Source: Campylorhamphus procurvoides
Taxonomy: Eukaryota > Chordata > Aves > Passeriformes > Dendrocolaptidae
Assembly (NCBI GenBank): GCA_013396655.1
Contig: WBMV01008225.1
Span: 407,928-471,927 of the forward strand
Direction of reading: 5' to 3'
DNA: 64,000 bases
A program made the position numbers and the translations under genes. The notes under the pieces are model-generated. The model was not told the origin of the DNA. It did no database searches and saw only the letters and a list, made by a program, of their open reading frames with translations. Positions 25,701 to 33,949 of the stretch are shown piece by piece (position 1 is the stretch's first letter; every line of letters starts with the position of its first letter).

Positions 25701-28700
25701 GAAAGTTGAAGGGGAAATGGGAAAATAAGGAATGAGGAACTTTCAAGGGGCTCCCCGGTGATCTCCCAGTGTTCTAATACAGTCTTTGATTTTACTCATC
25801 TAAAAATTAAAGTTCCACGTTTGTTCAAGGGCTTTTGAACTTTTTCCTGGTGTGTATCCTAGTCACTAGAATTTACATTTTGATTGATTTTTTTTCCCGA
25901 CCTTCTTTACTCAGTTTGCTGAAATGACATGTTTCCTTTTCTTAGTAGTTCTTCTTCAAAATGTTAATTTCCTGGGCTCTGTAACAACTTCTAGGTTGGA
26001 ACATGAATTTCATAAGTTTCTAATATATACATGACCTGTTGTGACTTTAATTCTTCTGTCTGCTTCATGCTGTGTATGGTTTTTGCTGCAGTTTGCTGTA
26101 AGACATCTAAAGGAGCTTGAACACCAGAAACGAGAATTGCAAAAGGAGGGAAATGCTCTCATTGACTTTTTCTGTGAAGACAAAGAAACTATGAAGTTGG
26201 ATGAATGTTTCCAGATATTTAGGGACTTCTGCCTAAGATTCAACACAGCTGTCAAGGTAAGAACACTGAAGTAGATAAAGATGAAGGGGTAATATTCATA
26301 TTGGTTACGGTTTGGTTCACCAAAGTCTACCTATTGTTACAAATATTTTTTAGGCCTTTATAGACAGTATGAATTAGTTGGATCCACACATTTCTTTATT
26401 TCTGTGCCTTATGCAATCTGCATTTCACAGCACTTTATATAAAGACTTTAGTTCAGAAAAAAGAGAACAATCTTGATTTGTAGCAAGCTGACAGGATGTT
26501 CAGCTAGCGTGCCTATTGTATCCTTAGCTTACCTAACCTTTGCCACCCAAGATAGCACGTAGTTACACATGTGTGTGAACAGTACATGTGATGATTGCTG
26601 TTGCAGTCAGTTTAGCAAGATATGACTTCATGCATATATGTTCAAATATTTGGGATTGAGGATTTAATTCATGGTCACACATTACAAGTGGTTGTTGCAT
26701 AGCTATTAATTTGAGGTCCACTGGGGATGTTTCTTCCTGTCTCTGTAGTAAGCAGCTACACTAAAAAATTACAAATTAGGCCCTTACTTGCAAATATTGG
26801 GAAGATTTGCTTACTGACTGTTGACTAAGCACTGCTCCTACAAAATTAGCAGAACAATTTAAAATAAAGATGGCAGTTCTGACAAATGAATGTGATGTGT
26901 GGACAGCACAACCAGCAGTCTAAAGAGGTGGTTCATAACACAGTGGCCTTGTGCACATATTTCAAATGTTTAAGCATTTTTTCAGTTTTTTAACATGTCT
27001 TATTAATTTTTATTTTTTTAATAGAAACTCCTAAAACATGTTCTGGATGGGGTTAACATTTTCTGTGTCTAATAGAGAATATGATGATAATAATATATAC
27101 AACTCTTTTTAGCCATTTCACTTTACAATGTGGTATTTAAAGTTGAGCTTTAGCATTACGCAAGAATTTATTCTGTTGTTCCATATTTGTGAAGGAAAAG
27201 TCCCTGCTACAGACACTTTTCCTGAAATGCAAGTTTTTTTCTTTTCTTAGCTGCTCAGCTTTCTTAGGTCTCTAATGCATCTTGTCTTTTAGAGCCCAAT
27301 CTAGTCTCAAATCTTCTTTAAGAGGTGTAGATTAATCCATTCATCAAAAAGCATTAGGCTTTTGTTTACTGAAAGCTTTCAGGTGACTCTTTCTAGTTAT
27401 GCAGTTCTTCTGTTGTCACAACAATGGGAAGATCAAACTAGACAGTGCTTCAGACAAATACAGGTGTTTTTTTTTAAAGTCTGTCAATGATCAGAACCGA
27501 TTTAACAGCATACTGGAAAACTGTGTAATTTTTGAGCCGTCTGTCAAGACCAGCCTCCCACTTCTTTCTCTTGCTACAGCTGTACTGGCTGCAGAACAGC
27601 AGGTTCTGCATTTCAGAAAGTAACGCAGAAAATTCAACCAAAGATACAGCTCGATTAAATCTGAAGCCTAGAGGTGACAGTTTAAATGTTGTTATTCACT
27701 GGAAATCACTGAGAACTGTTTTAGTAAAAAGGTGTTACTGTGTTGTTTTTCAAACACAAACTACCTCTTCTATGGCTTCCTGAACCAAAATCCCCTCAGC
27801 CTAGCTGCCAAAATCTCCATCCTTTCCTGGGCAACCTCTCTACAATAACTGCCACTTTTTGAAGTGAACAGTGAATACAAGATCCAGAATGAGAGTGCAG
27901 CATTGATTAATGGTCCTTGAATGGTGTCAGCTGATGTCTTAAGTATTGTGAGGCATTGTGTTAACTTCTCTATTTGCTTTAATGTGCAATTAAGCAATGC
28001 CTTTTTGCAAAATTTCCAATCTGTAGTGTTAGAGGGAAGTAGCACTGCGTAGAAATGGCACTTGCTAAGGACCAACTGCAGTTGTAGTAAGGGAAGGATG
28101 GATGGAAGGGCCATGTTGTTGGCAGTGTGTTTGTCAGATGTGTTTGTCTTAAAATACATACGTAATGGTTAGGTGGAGGTTTACTCACCTGATAAAACTG
28201 CCAACTTTAACCTTAGTGAGGACTTGAAGCTCTCCATCTTATGGCAGGAACTCTTAGGCTGGAACAAAGGGGAAGCTGGTTGGACTCTGGAACAAGCTCC
28301 CAGGGGAAGTGGTCACAGCACCAAGCCTGGCAGAGTTCAAGAGGCATTTGGACAACACTCTCAGGCACATGGTGTGATTCATCGGGCTGTCCTGTGCAGG
28401 GACAGGAGTTGGACTCAATCCCTGTGGGTCCCTTCCAACTCAGGATATTCCATGATTCTATGACCTGACATCTACTTGGGTTTGATAGGTCACATTGTTG
28501 GTCTTTGCAGGGACTTGGGCATTTTTTGCCTATGCTGACCAGACTGATGTGTTGTCAGCATTAGTTTTGCGGGGAACTGGTTTCCATAGGGTTAATGGCT
28601 ACAGGCTGTGGTTGCCGTGGTGATTTCATGTGTGTGTATTTATTGGAGTTTGGGAGAGGGTGATAGCCGTGGAAGCTAACTTTCATGGGAAGAAATAGAG

Positions 28701-30835
28701 GCAAGAGAAAGCAGTATGTCTTGTTCTTGTGCATAGGACACTGTCCTCTGAATCTGAATCATGTATTTATGGGTTTTCCCCTTCAGGAAAACAGGGAACG
28801 AGAGATACAGGAACTTCATAGTTTGCAAAGGCGAAAGGAGCTGGAGGAGAAGCGTCGATCCTGGGCAGCTGGAGAGCTTGGGAGCTTTGGGCGGAGCAGC
28901 AGTGAAAATGATGTGGAGATGTTGGCCAAAAAAGGACTTGGAGAATTTCTTCCCTTCTTGCAGCAGAGACCTCAAAGCCCTTTGTACAGAAACACAAATA
29001 CTAGACGCTCTCGACTTTCTCTGGGGATTACTGCAGACAGGGAGTTGCAGAGTTTCCTGGAAATATCAAAAGATGAGGATCCAAACAAGTTTAACAGCCT
29101 TCCCCGTGCAAACACCCGACAAGCAAAACCAAACGTAGCCTGGACTGAATCCAAAGAAGCAAGAGATCTCAACTTAAATACTTTGCATTTACGCCAGCAG
29201 TCTGAAATGGAAGTGAAAAGTGGTGGCCTAGTGCAGGTGCCTCCAGCTCAGCCCAGTCACTTCAGTGGCTCAGCCAGTCCTGGTGTCCGTCACTCACAGA
29301 GGAGCACCGACTATAGCATGCACACTTCCAACACGTCCTGCGAGGAGTCCACAGACATAAATGCTCTGGCCCTGGCAATTGAGGAGCATGAACTGGTTAA
29401 AGGATTACGTAAGTTTGATATTCAAGGAGCAAAGCCTGCAGAGGATGCACCTTTAATATATTTAGAGGATGCTGGTGGAACGGACTTGGAGACTCTAGAT
29501 GATCTAAGCTTTCATTCCCAGAGCACTGCTGATGATGACCTGCCTCCAACTTGCAGAAGTTCCAGAGAGGCCCATGATCATCAAGCCAAGGCAGTGGGTT
29601 GCAAGAGTGAAGCTTCAGAGCCCAGCAGCAGCAGCCCCATGTCTGTGGATACAAGTGTTTCAGGAAGTAGGGAAGATGGGCCAATGTGCTACGTGTCAGA
29701 TACAACAACTGATTGTTCTTTGACACTGGACTCTGAAGAGGGAAATGATTTTAAATCGTCTGGCAATGAAATAAGAAGTGAGGCTGGCAAAGCATGCTCT
29801 TCTGGGAATGATGCACAACACAGGGCTAGAACTTTCTTTTCAAATCTGAATTCCACTTCTGACAAGGACCTGTCTCTTCACACTTCTCCAAATGATAAGG
29901 AAGAAGATGACAATAGCAAGCACATCATTCCTAAAGAAAAGCCCATAAAAAGTAAAGATCCAGCAGGACCAAAGAGAAACTCTCTAAAAGATAGATCTCC
30001 AAGCTTCTCAAAAGCCAGTGGCACTCGCCCTAGCCACACAGCTCCTTCCAGGCCTGTCAGAACTTTGAATGCCTCTGAGAATGAAAGTATGAGGAAAGTG
30101 GTGCCTATTTCTCGGTCAAACAGGGCACCAAGCAGTGTGAAAAAGCCAGAAGCCAAGCCAGCCCTTCGTGAAACTACTACAGTGGAAAGTCGGCTGTCTC
30201 ATCGCAGCTCTGTCCGAGGCACAACAGACACACTGCCAAGAAGTCCTTACAGGCATAGCATGTCAGTAGAGGAGCCAAAGTTACGAAGGGGCACTGTCAC
30301 CTCAAGCAGTGCTCATTTTGAGAGGGACAGAGTCTCTCTCAAGAAGCCAAGCTCTAAACCTGTTCGGAGTAATGTCAAATCAAAGACAGATGAAACAAAG
30401 ATGTGTCGGTCCAGTGTAAAACCCCAGATCCCTACAGATGATACCAAGGTCGCCCCAGTCAGTATTCCCAAACCACCATCTGCTGTCCCAAACTTTGCGA
30501 GGAATACAGTGGCCTCTTCTTCAAAGCGTGCAAAAGTGGATCTATCCAGCTCATCCAGACCTCCACCCATTACAAGGTCTGTGTCCCAGAGGCTGCCTAA
30601 AGCGAAGCCAGCAGCGACCTCTGATGATCCGAATCCAAAGGAGAACAGTGTGAGCACCTTAAAGAGAGCAAGTAGTGCCAGAGTGGTTGGAAGAAGCATC
30701 CTGCAGGGAGAAGCTGTCAACACTAAAGCAGAGCCTTCCCCAAAGGAGCAGGAAGCAGTGGAAAAGGCCTCTCTTAAACTGAAAGATGCAAACCGGACCA
30801 CAATTGGTAAAATACTGAAACCATTACTGAAATAA
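1220..30835 (+). CDS. FHDC1: FHDC1 (inverted formin INF1), complete coding region in 11 exons
   Basis: Coding join: 1220-1702, 8430-8491, 9048-9150, 17317-17402, 17484-17584, 20238-20308, 20411-20518, 21392-21462, 23780-23897, 26092-26256, 28787-30835; 3417 nt including the TAA, 1138 residues. Every junction keeps frame and is GT-AG. Seen: FH1 polyproline at 41-81, FH2 about 93-456 with the lasso region [13 protein letters not shown] (95-107, W101) and the formin signature GNIMN followed by GFKL (297-314), then a Ser/Lys/Arg-rich tail 457-1138. Order and sequence match human FHDC1 as I know it, including its first residues (MHVMNC) and the tail motifs [14 protein letters not shown] and [10 protein letters not shown]. 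Known of the family: FH1 recruits profilin-actin, the dimeric FH2 nucleates and processively caps actin filaments, and the human tail binds microtubules; the protein has been tied to Golgi organisation and cilium length. It lacks the GBD/DID regulatory module of diaphanous formins, hence 'inverted'. Start choice: A at -3 and conservation of the N-terminus. Confidence 0.97.
1703..8429 (+). other. FHDC1: FHDC1 intron 1 (6.7 kb)
   Basis: Donor GTAAGA, acceptor CTCTCTCAG. AT-rich, with no second gene and no clear transposon. Only short simple repeats stand out, such as a (TTA)n run at about 7716-7732. Short open frames here have no recognisable protein features. Confidence 0.9.
8430..8491 (+). 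CDS. FHDC1: FHDC1 coding exon 2 (FH2)
   Basis: 62 nt, beginning in phase 0 and ending with two bases of a split lysine codon. It encodes [20 protein letters not shown], residues 162-181. The [16 protein letters not shown] segment is a hallmark of formin FH2 domains, and of the knob-linker side in particular. Flanked by CTCTCTCAG and GTAAGA. Confidence 0.97.
8492..9047 (+). other. FHDC1: FHDC1 intron 2 (556 bp)
   Basis: Donor GTAAGA, acceptor TTTTTTCAAG. No repeat or embedded gene recognised. Confidence 0.9.
9048..9150 (+). CDS. FHDC1: FHDC1 coding exon 3 (FH2)
   Basis: 103 nt. The first base completes Lys182; the rest encodes residues 183-216, beginning [12 protein letters not shown] and ending LLPEAEE, and ends in phase 0 before GTAAAT. 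It aligns with the human SPRSIVEDIHQG...FLPESEE segment. Confidence 0.95.
9151..17316 (+). other. FHDC1: FHDC1 intron 3 (8.2 kb, the largest)
   Basis: Donor GTAAAT, acceptor TTTTCTAG after a long pyrimidine tract. AT-rich with many T-runs and a short (TA)n at about 14054-14068. I found no exon, RNA gene or well-preserved transposon in it. Confidence 0.9.
17317..17402 (+). CDS. FHDC1: FHDC1 coding exon 4 (FH2)
   Basis: 86 nt encoding [20 protein letters not shown] followed by MYLLIQVP (residues 217-244), plus the first two bases of Asn245. It matches the FH2 stretch that is VKKLKAFSGDVSKLSLADSF in human FHDC1. Donor GTAAGG. Confidence 0.96.
17403..17483 (+). other. FHDC1: FHDC1 intron 4, only 81 bp
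   Basis: Donor GTAAGG, acceptor TACTCCAG. A good branch-point candidate (TTCTAAAC, about 17459-17466) lies some 20 bases before the acceptor. The length is near the practical minimum for a vertebrate intron. Confidence 0.93.
17484..17584 (+). CDS. FHDC1: FHDC1 coding exon 5 (FH2)
   Basis: 101 nt. The first base completes Asn245; residues 246-278 begin [14 protein letters not shown] and end MKIIRRATK; the last base starts Glu279. The YxLRIEAM motif is strongly formin FH2. Donor GTAATT. Confidence 0.95.
17585..20237 (+). other. FHDC1: FHDC1 intron 5 (2.65 kb)
   Basis: Donor GTAATT, acceptor CTCCTTACAG. Contains the perfect 39-bp tandem duplication at 18039-18116. Nothing else recognisable. 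Confidence 0.9.
18039..18116. repeat. Perfect 39-bp tandem duplication
   Basis: Two adjacent copies, 18039-18077 and 18078-18116, each beginning ATTGTAGAGAATACTATTGC. I see no mismatch between them, so the duplication is either recent or an assembly or allele artefact. It lies in FHDC1 intron 5, far from the splice sites. Confidence 0.95.
20238..20308 (+). CDS. FHDC1: FHDC1 coding exon 6 (FH2 core)
   Basis: 71 nt completing Glu279 and encoding residues 280-302, [23 protein letters not shown] in frame. It carries the GNxMN formin signature (297-301), which continues in the next exon. Donor GTAAGT is a perfect consensus. Confidence 0.97.
20309..20410 (+). other. FHDC1: FHDC1 intron 6, only 102 bp
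   Basis: Donor GTAAGT, acceptor TTCTTTTTAG. Phase 0, splitting the [18 protein letters not shown] signature between two exons. Confidence 0.93.
20411..20518 (+). CDS. FHDC1: FHDC1 coding exon 7 (FH2 core)
   Basis: 108 nt, phase 0 at both ends, residues 303-338. Contains [20 protein letters not shown] followed by [15 protein letters not shown], the most conserved FH2 block. The last codon is CTG (Leu338), where human FHDC1, as I recall it, has glutamine; the donor is GTATAG, weaker than its neighbours. Confidence 0.95.
20519..21391 (+). other. FHDC1: FHDC1 intron 7 (873 bp)
   Basis: Donor GTATAG, acceptor GTTTGTTTCAG. A 130-codon open frame crosses 20960-21352, but it has no family features and ends inside the intron; no gene is called. 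Confidence 0.88.
21392..21462 (+). CDS. FHDC1: FHDC1 coding exon 8 (FH2)
   Basis: 71 nt encoding [20 protein letters not shown] then DAA (residues 339-361), plus two bases of Arg362. It matches the human EAQKKDTILLNFSEKL stretch. Donor GTGAGT. Confidence 0.95.
21463..23779 (+). other. FHDC1: FHDC1 intron 8 (2.3 kb)
   Basis: Donor GTGAGT, acceptor TATTTTTAG. Contains a MIR-like SINE fossil at about 22009-22205; otherwise featureless. Confidence 0.88.
22009..22205 (+). mobile_element. Ancient MIR/CORE-SINE-like fragment
   Basis: The order of landmarks follows a tRNA-derived MIR-type SINE: a degenerate head, GTTCTGTTCCCAG, TTTGGGCAATCTCTTTCC, CCAGCTGTAAAATGGATC, and a TTAAGTAATGTCTGCAAAAG core end. 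This resembles the MIR wording 'tgggcaagtcact...ctgtaaaatgg...gtaaagc'. It is heavily diverged, so an old insertion within FHDC1 intron 8. The family name is by eye, not by alignment. Confidence 0.6.
23780..23897 (+). CDS. FHDC1: FHDC1 coding exon 9 (FH2, post-domain helices)
   Basis: 118 nt. The first base completes Arg362; residues 363-401 begin [20 protein letters not shown] and end FHQMESFLQ. It matches the human LSLENTEAELHLL...QQMEDFLQ segment, a helical part of the FH2 C-terminal half. Donor GTTTGT is weak. Confidence 0.95.
23898..26091 (+). other. FHDC1: FHDC1 intron 9 (2.2 kb)
   Basis: Donor GTTTGT, acceptor TTTTTGCTGCAG. Pyrimidine tracts near 24428-24446. Two open frames of about 90-100 codons (25001-25267 and 25305-25619) show no recognisable features and are not called as genes. 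Confidence 0.88.
26092..26256 (+). CDS. FHDC1: FHDC1 coding exon 10 (end of FH2)
   Basis: 165 nt, phase 0, residues 402-456. A charged helix ([16 protein letters not shown], 406-421) is followed by [20 protein letters not shown] then FRDFC, almost identical to human FHDC1. This is the C-terminal end of the FH2 domain. Donor GTAAGA. Confidence 0.97.
26257..28786 (+). other. FHDC1: FHDC1 intron 10 (2.5 kb)
   Basis: Donor GTAAGA, acceptor TTCCCCTTCAG. Contains a CR1 3' end (about 28268-28461) and two RFX-like half sites (28580 and 28611). The reading frame of exon 11 stays open upstream of the acceptor back to an ATG at 28685. Confidence 0.88.
28268..28461 (+). mobile_element. CR1 LINE 3' end, 5'-truncated
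   Basis: Clear avian CR1 landmarks in order: GGAACAAGCTCCCAGGGGAA, GTGGTCACAGCACCAAGCCT, GGCAGAGTTCAAGAGGCATT, TGGACAACACTCTCAGGCAC, GTTGGACTCAATCC, GTGGGTCCCTTCCAACTCAG, ending in CATGATTCTATG. The 5' boundary is by eye. As usual for CR1, only the 3' end is present and no target-site duplication is obvious. It sits in the sense direction of FHDC1, about 325 bp before the last exon. Confidence 0.92.
28787..30835 (+). CDS. FHDC1: FHDC1 coding exon 11: entire C-terminal tail and stop
   Basis: 2049 nt encoding residues 457-1138 and a TAA. It opens with a charged helix (457-482, [20 protein letters not shown]) and the conserved [11 protein letters not shown] (491-501), then [10 protein letters not shown]. 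The middle is acidic and serine-rich; the last third is basic. Conserved tail blocks are [14 protein letters not shown] (881-894), [11 protein letters not shown] (1025-1035) and the terminal [12 protein letters not shown] (1127-1138). Known: the human tail contains microtubule-binding regions and directs the formin to microtubules. Inferred: the basic 880-1138 portion does the same here. No frameshift or internal stop. Confidence 0.97.
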   Translation, partial: ENREREIQELHSLQRRKELEEKRRSWAAGELGSFGRSSSENDVEMLAKKGLGEFLPFLQQRPQSPLYRNTNTRRSRLSLGITADRELQSFLEISKDEDPNKFNSLPRANTRQAKPNVAWTESKEARDLNLNTLHLRQQSEMEVKSGGLVQVPPAQPSHFSGSASPGVRHSQRSTDYSMHTSNTSCEESTDINALALAIEEHELVKGLRKFDIQGAKPAEDAPLIYLEDAGGTDLETLDDLSFHSQSTADDDLPPTCRSSREAHDHQAKAVGCKSEASEPSSSSPMSVDTSVSGSREDGPMCYVSDTTTDCSLTLDSEEGNDFKSSGNEIRSEAGKACSSGNDAQHRARTFFSNLNSTSDKDLSLHTSPNDKEEDDNSKHIIPKEKPIKSKDPAGPKRNSLKDRSPSFSKASGTRPSHTAPSRPVRTLNASENESMRKVVPISRSNRAPSSVKKPEAKPALRETTTVESRLSHRSSVRGTTDTLPRSPYRHSMSVEEPKLRRGTVTSSSAHFERDRVSLKKPSSKPVRSNVKSKTDETKMCRSSVKPQIPTDDTKVAPVSIPKPPSAVPNFARNTVASSSKRAKVDLSSSSRPPPITRSVSQRLPKAKPAATSDDPNPKENSVSTLKRASSARVVGRSILQGEAVNTKAEPSPKEQEAVEKASLKLKDANRTTIGKILKPLLK

Positions 30836-31174
30836 GGGAGAGGGGGTTTTTAACCTTGGAATGTGAACACTTGTTCAAGCACTAGATGTCTGTGTAGTGA
30901 AATTCCTAAAACAGTAACACTGCTGATAAATGGCATCATGTGCTCATTGAAGTACAGCACACCTTTGGAAAAGGGCAAGTAGTTGTGTTCTGGTCTAAAT
31001 CCTTTTTAATGAATTTGAATGTATTTGAAGCTACTGTGATGGAATGCAAGCAGAACAGCAAATCTTTACATTTGTGATACAGAAGGTCACCAAAAGCCAA
31101 AAAGTTTTAAGAAGTTTTAACTACGAGATGAAACACTTCATGACAGAAAACATGGATAAAGGCCAGTTTTTTTG

Positions 31175-31182
31175 TGTATATA
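31175..31182 (+). promoter_or_regulatory. Pumilio response element TGTATATA
   Basis: Perfect match to UGUANAUA, the PUM1/PUM2 binding element, 340 bases into the putative FHDC1 3' UTR. Binding is inference. Confidence 0.45.
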
Positions 31183-31537
31183 AGTCTTCCTAAGACTCAA
31201 GCCTTTGTGCTGGTTGACTTCTTACTCGATGTCAAAATGAATCCTGTGGAACAGTACTGAAAACAAACTTAGGTGACTATGCTTTCCATTGCTTTCAGTT
31301 CCTTGGATTCAGAAGCTCTTTTTGCCTGTTGCGAAGTCCATTGCTGGCAATTGGACAGACTGGGAACTGCTGGCCAAAAAAATTGTAAAACAAGACCTTT
31401 GCTGTTTGTGGCTGTCTTTAACCTCACTGAAGAATTTATAGCATGTTTTATGAATGTGTATGTGTGTCTGGAAAAGGCTTTCTGCTGGGCAGGAGGCTTG
31501 TTCTCCAAGAATGTGGCAGCATTGTCTTGCATGTACA

Positions 31538-31545
31538 TGTAGATA
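31538..31545 (+). promoter_or_regulatory. Pumilio response element TGTAGATA
   Basis: Second perfect UGUANAUA match in the putative 3' UTR. Binding is inference. Confidence 0.4.
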
Positions 31546-32201
31546 TGGCTGGTGCTGCATTGAATAGCACAGCTGAAGGCTGTGCCTGTTGGAAGGCCAT
31601 CGGTTACCATTGGGATGATGACTACTCCTGACTTGTTTTCGATCACAAGCAAACTTGCCAGCTTTTGGTCATACAGAAGTGCCATATATTTATGATACAT
31701 ATCAGGATGTTTGCAGTTCAGCTCTTGAAGGCTGTAATGTAGTGCCGAGCACTTTCTTACCATTCCATGTTTCCACTGGTTTATATACTACCAAATTACT
31801 TGAATGTTGCAATGGCTCTGATTGAGCTATTAGTTTCCCTGCCTCCTCCTCCTCCACTCCTTCTCCTTGTCAACAAGAATATTTAGCATGAAACACAGAG
31901 CTTACGCATGACAATGTTTTTGTAGAGTTCCTTGGTTGCTTCAAATGTGGTTTTTAATGTTTAAAGACTCTAAAGGAATTAAACTAGTATTTGATAAGCT
32001 TTTTGCAAAATGAGAACACCTTTTTTTTTTCTGCAGATACAAATTTTAACTCCTGGCAGACTAAGAGAAAATGAGGGAAAACTCATTCAGCATGCTGTGC
32101 ATCTCCCCAAGTGAAATGTATGTAGGTAGGGAAACTACTCTTCTAAGTATCTTATTTAAAGAGTTGCCTTCTACTCGCTTACGAGTGAAGCCTCATTTAA
32201 G

Positions 32202-32219
32202 AATAAAGTAAAAAATAAA
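32202..32219 (+). terminator. Proximal polyadenylation signals (two AATAAA)
   Basis: AATAAA at 32202-32207 and again at 32214-32219, followed some 50 bases on by the GT-rich stretch CTGTTTGTCTGCTC. A plausible proximal cleavage site giving a 3' UTR of about 1.4 kb. Confidence 0.45.
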
Positions 32220-32734
32220 AGGAAAATCTCTTTGGACAAGTGGCATAGACTTACTAGTGGTAGATCTGTTTGTCTGCTCTATCCCTTAGTGCTGGGAGAG
32301 CATAATTCATTGAGAATGAGCCATTTCATTGCTCACATTCTTCTCATGGGCTAGTATCAGGGACAGCTAGCTTTGAGGTTTGAATTTGGCAAGGGGCCTT
32401 TAGCTCCTCCCACGTACCAGCAAATCTTGATGCAGACATCATACCCAAACACTATGAAGTATTGCATAGGACCTCTTGTTTGAGTCTGTCCCACGGGGAG
32501 AATTTATATAGCCCACTTTTTGACAAGGGCAAATATTTTGCTTGAAACACCGTAAGTTTTTGTGATACTGCCTCCCTTGTGGGTTAGATAAAAAAACATC
32601 TCCCTTCTTATTTGTATCTGTGTGGATGTGTGCACATCTGCAAGAGCAGATGATTTTTTTTCCTTTTTTTTTAAAAAAAACAACAAATTTTATTAGTAGT
32701 AAGCTTGAAAAATAATTTAAATGCATTTGGAATG

Positions 32735-32742
32735 TGTAAATA
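32735..32742 (+). promoter_or_regulatory. Pumilio response element TGTAAATA, overlapping an AATAAA
   Basis: Third perfect UGUANAUA match. Its last four bases are shared with the AATAAA at 32739-32744, so Pumilio binding and 3' processing at that signal would compete if both occur. Binding is inference. Confidence 0.4.
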
Positions 32743-32821
32743 AATTTCTATAAATCTGTGTAAAAGAAAACTGACTGTATTTAATGGAACATTTATACAT
32801 TTCGGAGTAACTCGGTAGTTT

Positions 32822-32827
32822 AATAAA
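32822..32827 (+). terminator. Distal polyadenylation signal AATAAA
   Basis: AATAAA followed within 20-50 bases by GT/T-rich sequence. Best candidate for the main 3' end of FHDC1 in this window. AATAAA at 32739 and 33228 are alternatives. Confidence 0.5.
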
Positions 32828-32850
32828 GTTCCCGTTTACTGGGTATGAGG

Positions 32851-33949
32851 TTTGTACTTTCTCCTTCCTGTTTATACTCTTGGCTTTGGTCCTGGAGATC
32901 TCAAGCAACTGACTCTTGGTGTAGGTGACTGTGGAAAGGACTTTACAGCAGGAATTGTGGCATTTAAAATCCTGCGTTGTTTTTGTACTGAGGCATGCAA
33001 TTGACCTTCAGTTTCTGAATGTTTCTGAGGTGGGACTTTGTGCACATGTATGGGTATAACATAGAAGGCATTAGGTGGTAGATGCAGCACTTTGTATACA
33101 CATTGTATGTCATGGCCAAGACAAATGTTCATGGCACTAACAAGTCTGGATCTGTCGCTATCTTCATGCCTTTTAGCTTAGCACACTTTATTGAGAAATT
33201 CTCGTTTTCGGCTCCCAGGACTGTGGAAATAAAGAATGGCCTGTTTTGCAGGAGCAGGTGGTAACTTTCACACCACAAATCTGAATTTTTCAATTTTGCC
33301 CTATTCTCCCATTTTTTTTCATTCTTTACTGTATACAAAAGAACATCTATTCAGCAGAAAAAAAGCAAAATCCAGCCAGCCTCCTTGTCCTCAGGGAGCC
33401 CTTCCTCCTCTCTGCCATGGAAATGATTTCTGGACTGGAATTGCTACTATTTGCAAACTTGTTTAGCCCCTGACTTTTCTAGTTTGGTGAGTGTGTCTCT
33501 CCCCGTTTGGAGTGGCAAGCACCTGCTGTCTGCTAGTGCTGAGTGACGGCTGCTGGTGGAATCTACGTGGGAAAGCCCTTCACCATCAGAAGGTGTGTCT
33601 CAAAAGTTTATGTTTTTTTAAAACTTCATTTTTATGTCAAAAGGGTTTATAACTACCCATTCATTATTTAAACTACCAGCTGTCACAGACAGCGATTCCC
33701 TGTAGCTTTAACTTCCCATGTCATACAATCTTCCCAAATGCTAACAAGGCCCCAGCACCTGGTTGCAGTTGGTTTTTAAAAAAAGAACCGAGACCTTTTC
33801 TCCCTCTTTGTTCTGCCGATGCTTCTGGCTGTGACCAGGGGTGCATCCATCTCCTTTGGTGGCTACTGAGGTGGCAGTGAAGTGGGGGAGCCCAGAGGAC
33901 CATGAGGGAATCTGGTGGAGCTGGTGGAGATTGAGAGATAGAGGAAAGC
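32851..33949. other. Intergenic, nothing recognised
   Basis: Downstream flank of FHDC1. One AATAAA at 33228 is the only notable signal. No exon or transposon recognised. Confidence 0.6.

Larger units (their letters stand above)
30836..32850 (+). other. FHDC1: Probable FHDC1 3' UTR
   Basis: AT-rich sequence directly after the stop, with several AATAAA hexamers (32202, 32214, 32739, 32822). The last is followed by T/GT-rich DNA (GTTTGTACTTTCTCCTTCCT), as expected of a cleavage site, so I place the likely end near 32850. A further AATAAA at 33228 could extend it. Three perfect Pumilio-type elements lie inside. The exact end is inference. Confidence 0.65.

Noticed and set aside
31269..31763. 164-codon open frame on the minus strand within the FHDC1 3' UTR
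   Set aside because: Long for its setting, but no domain, signal or family resemblance, and it lies antisense to a region that already has a clear role. A chance frame is the simpler reading.
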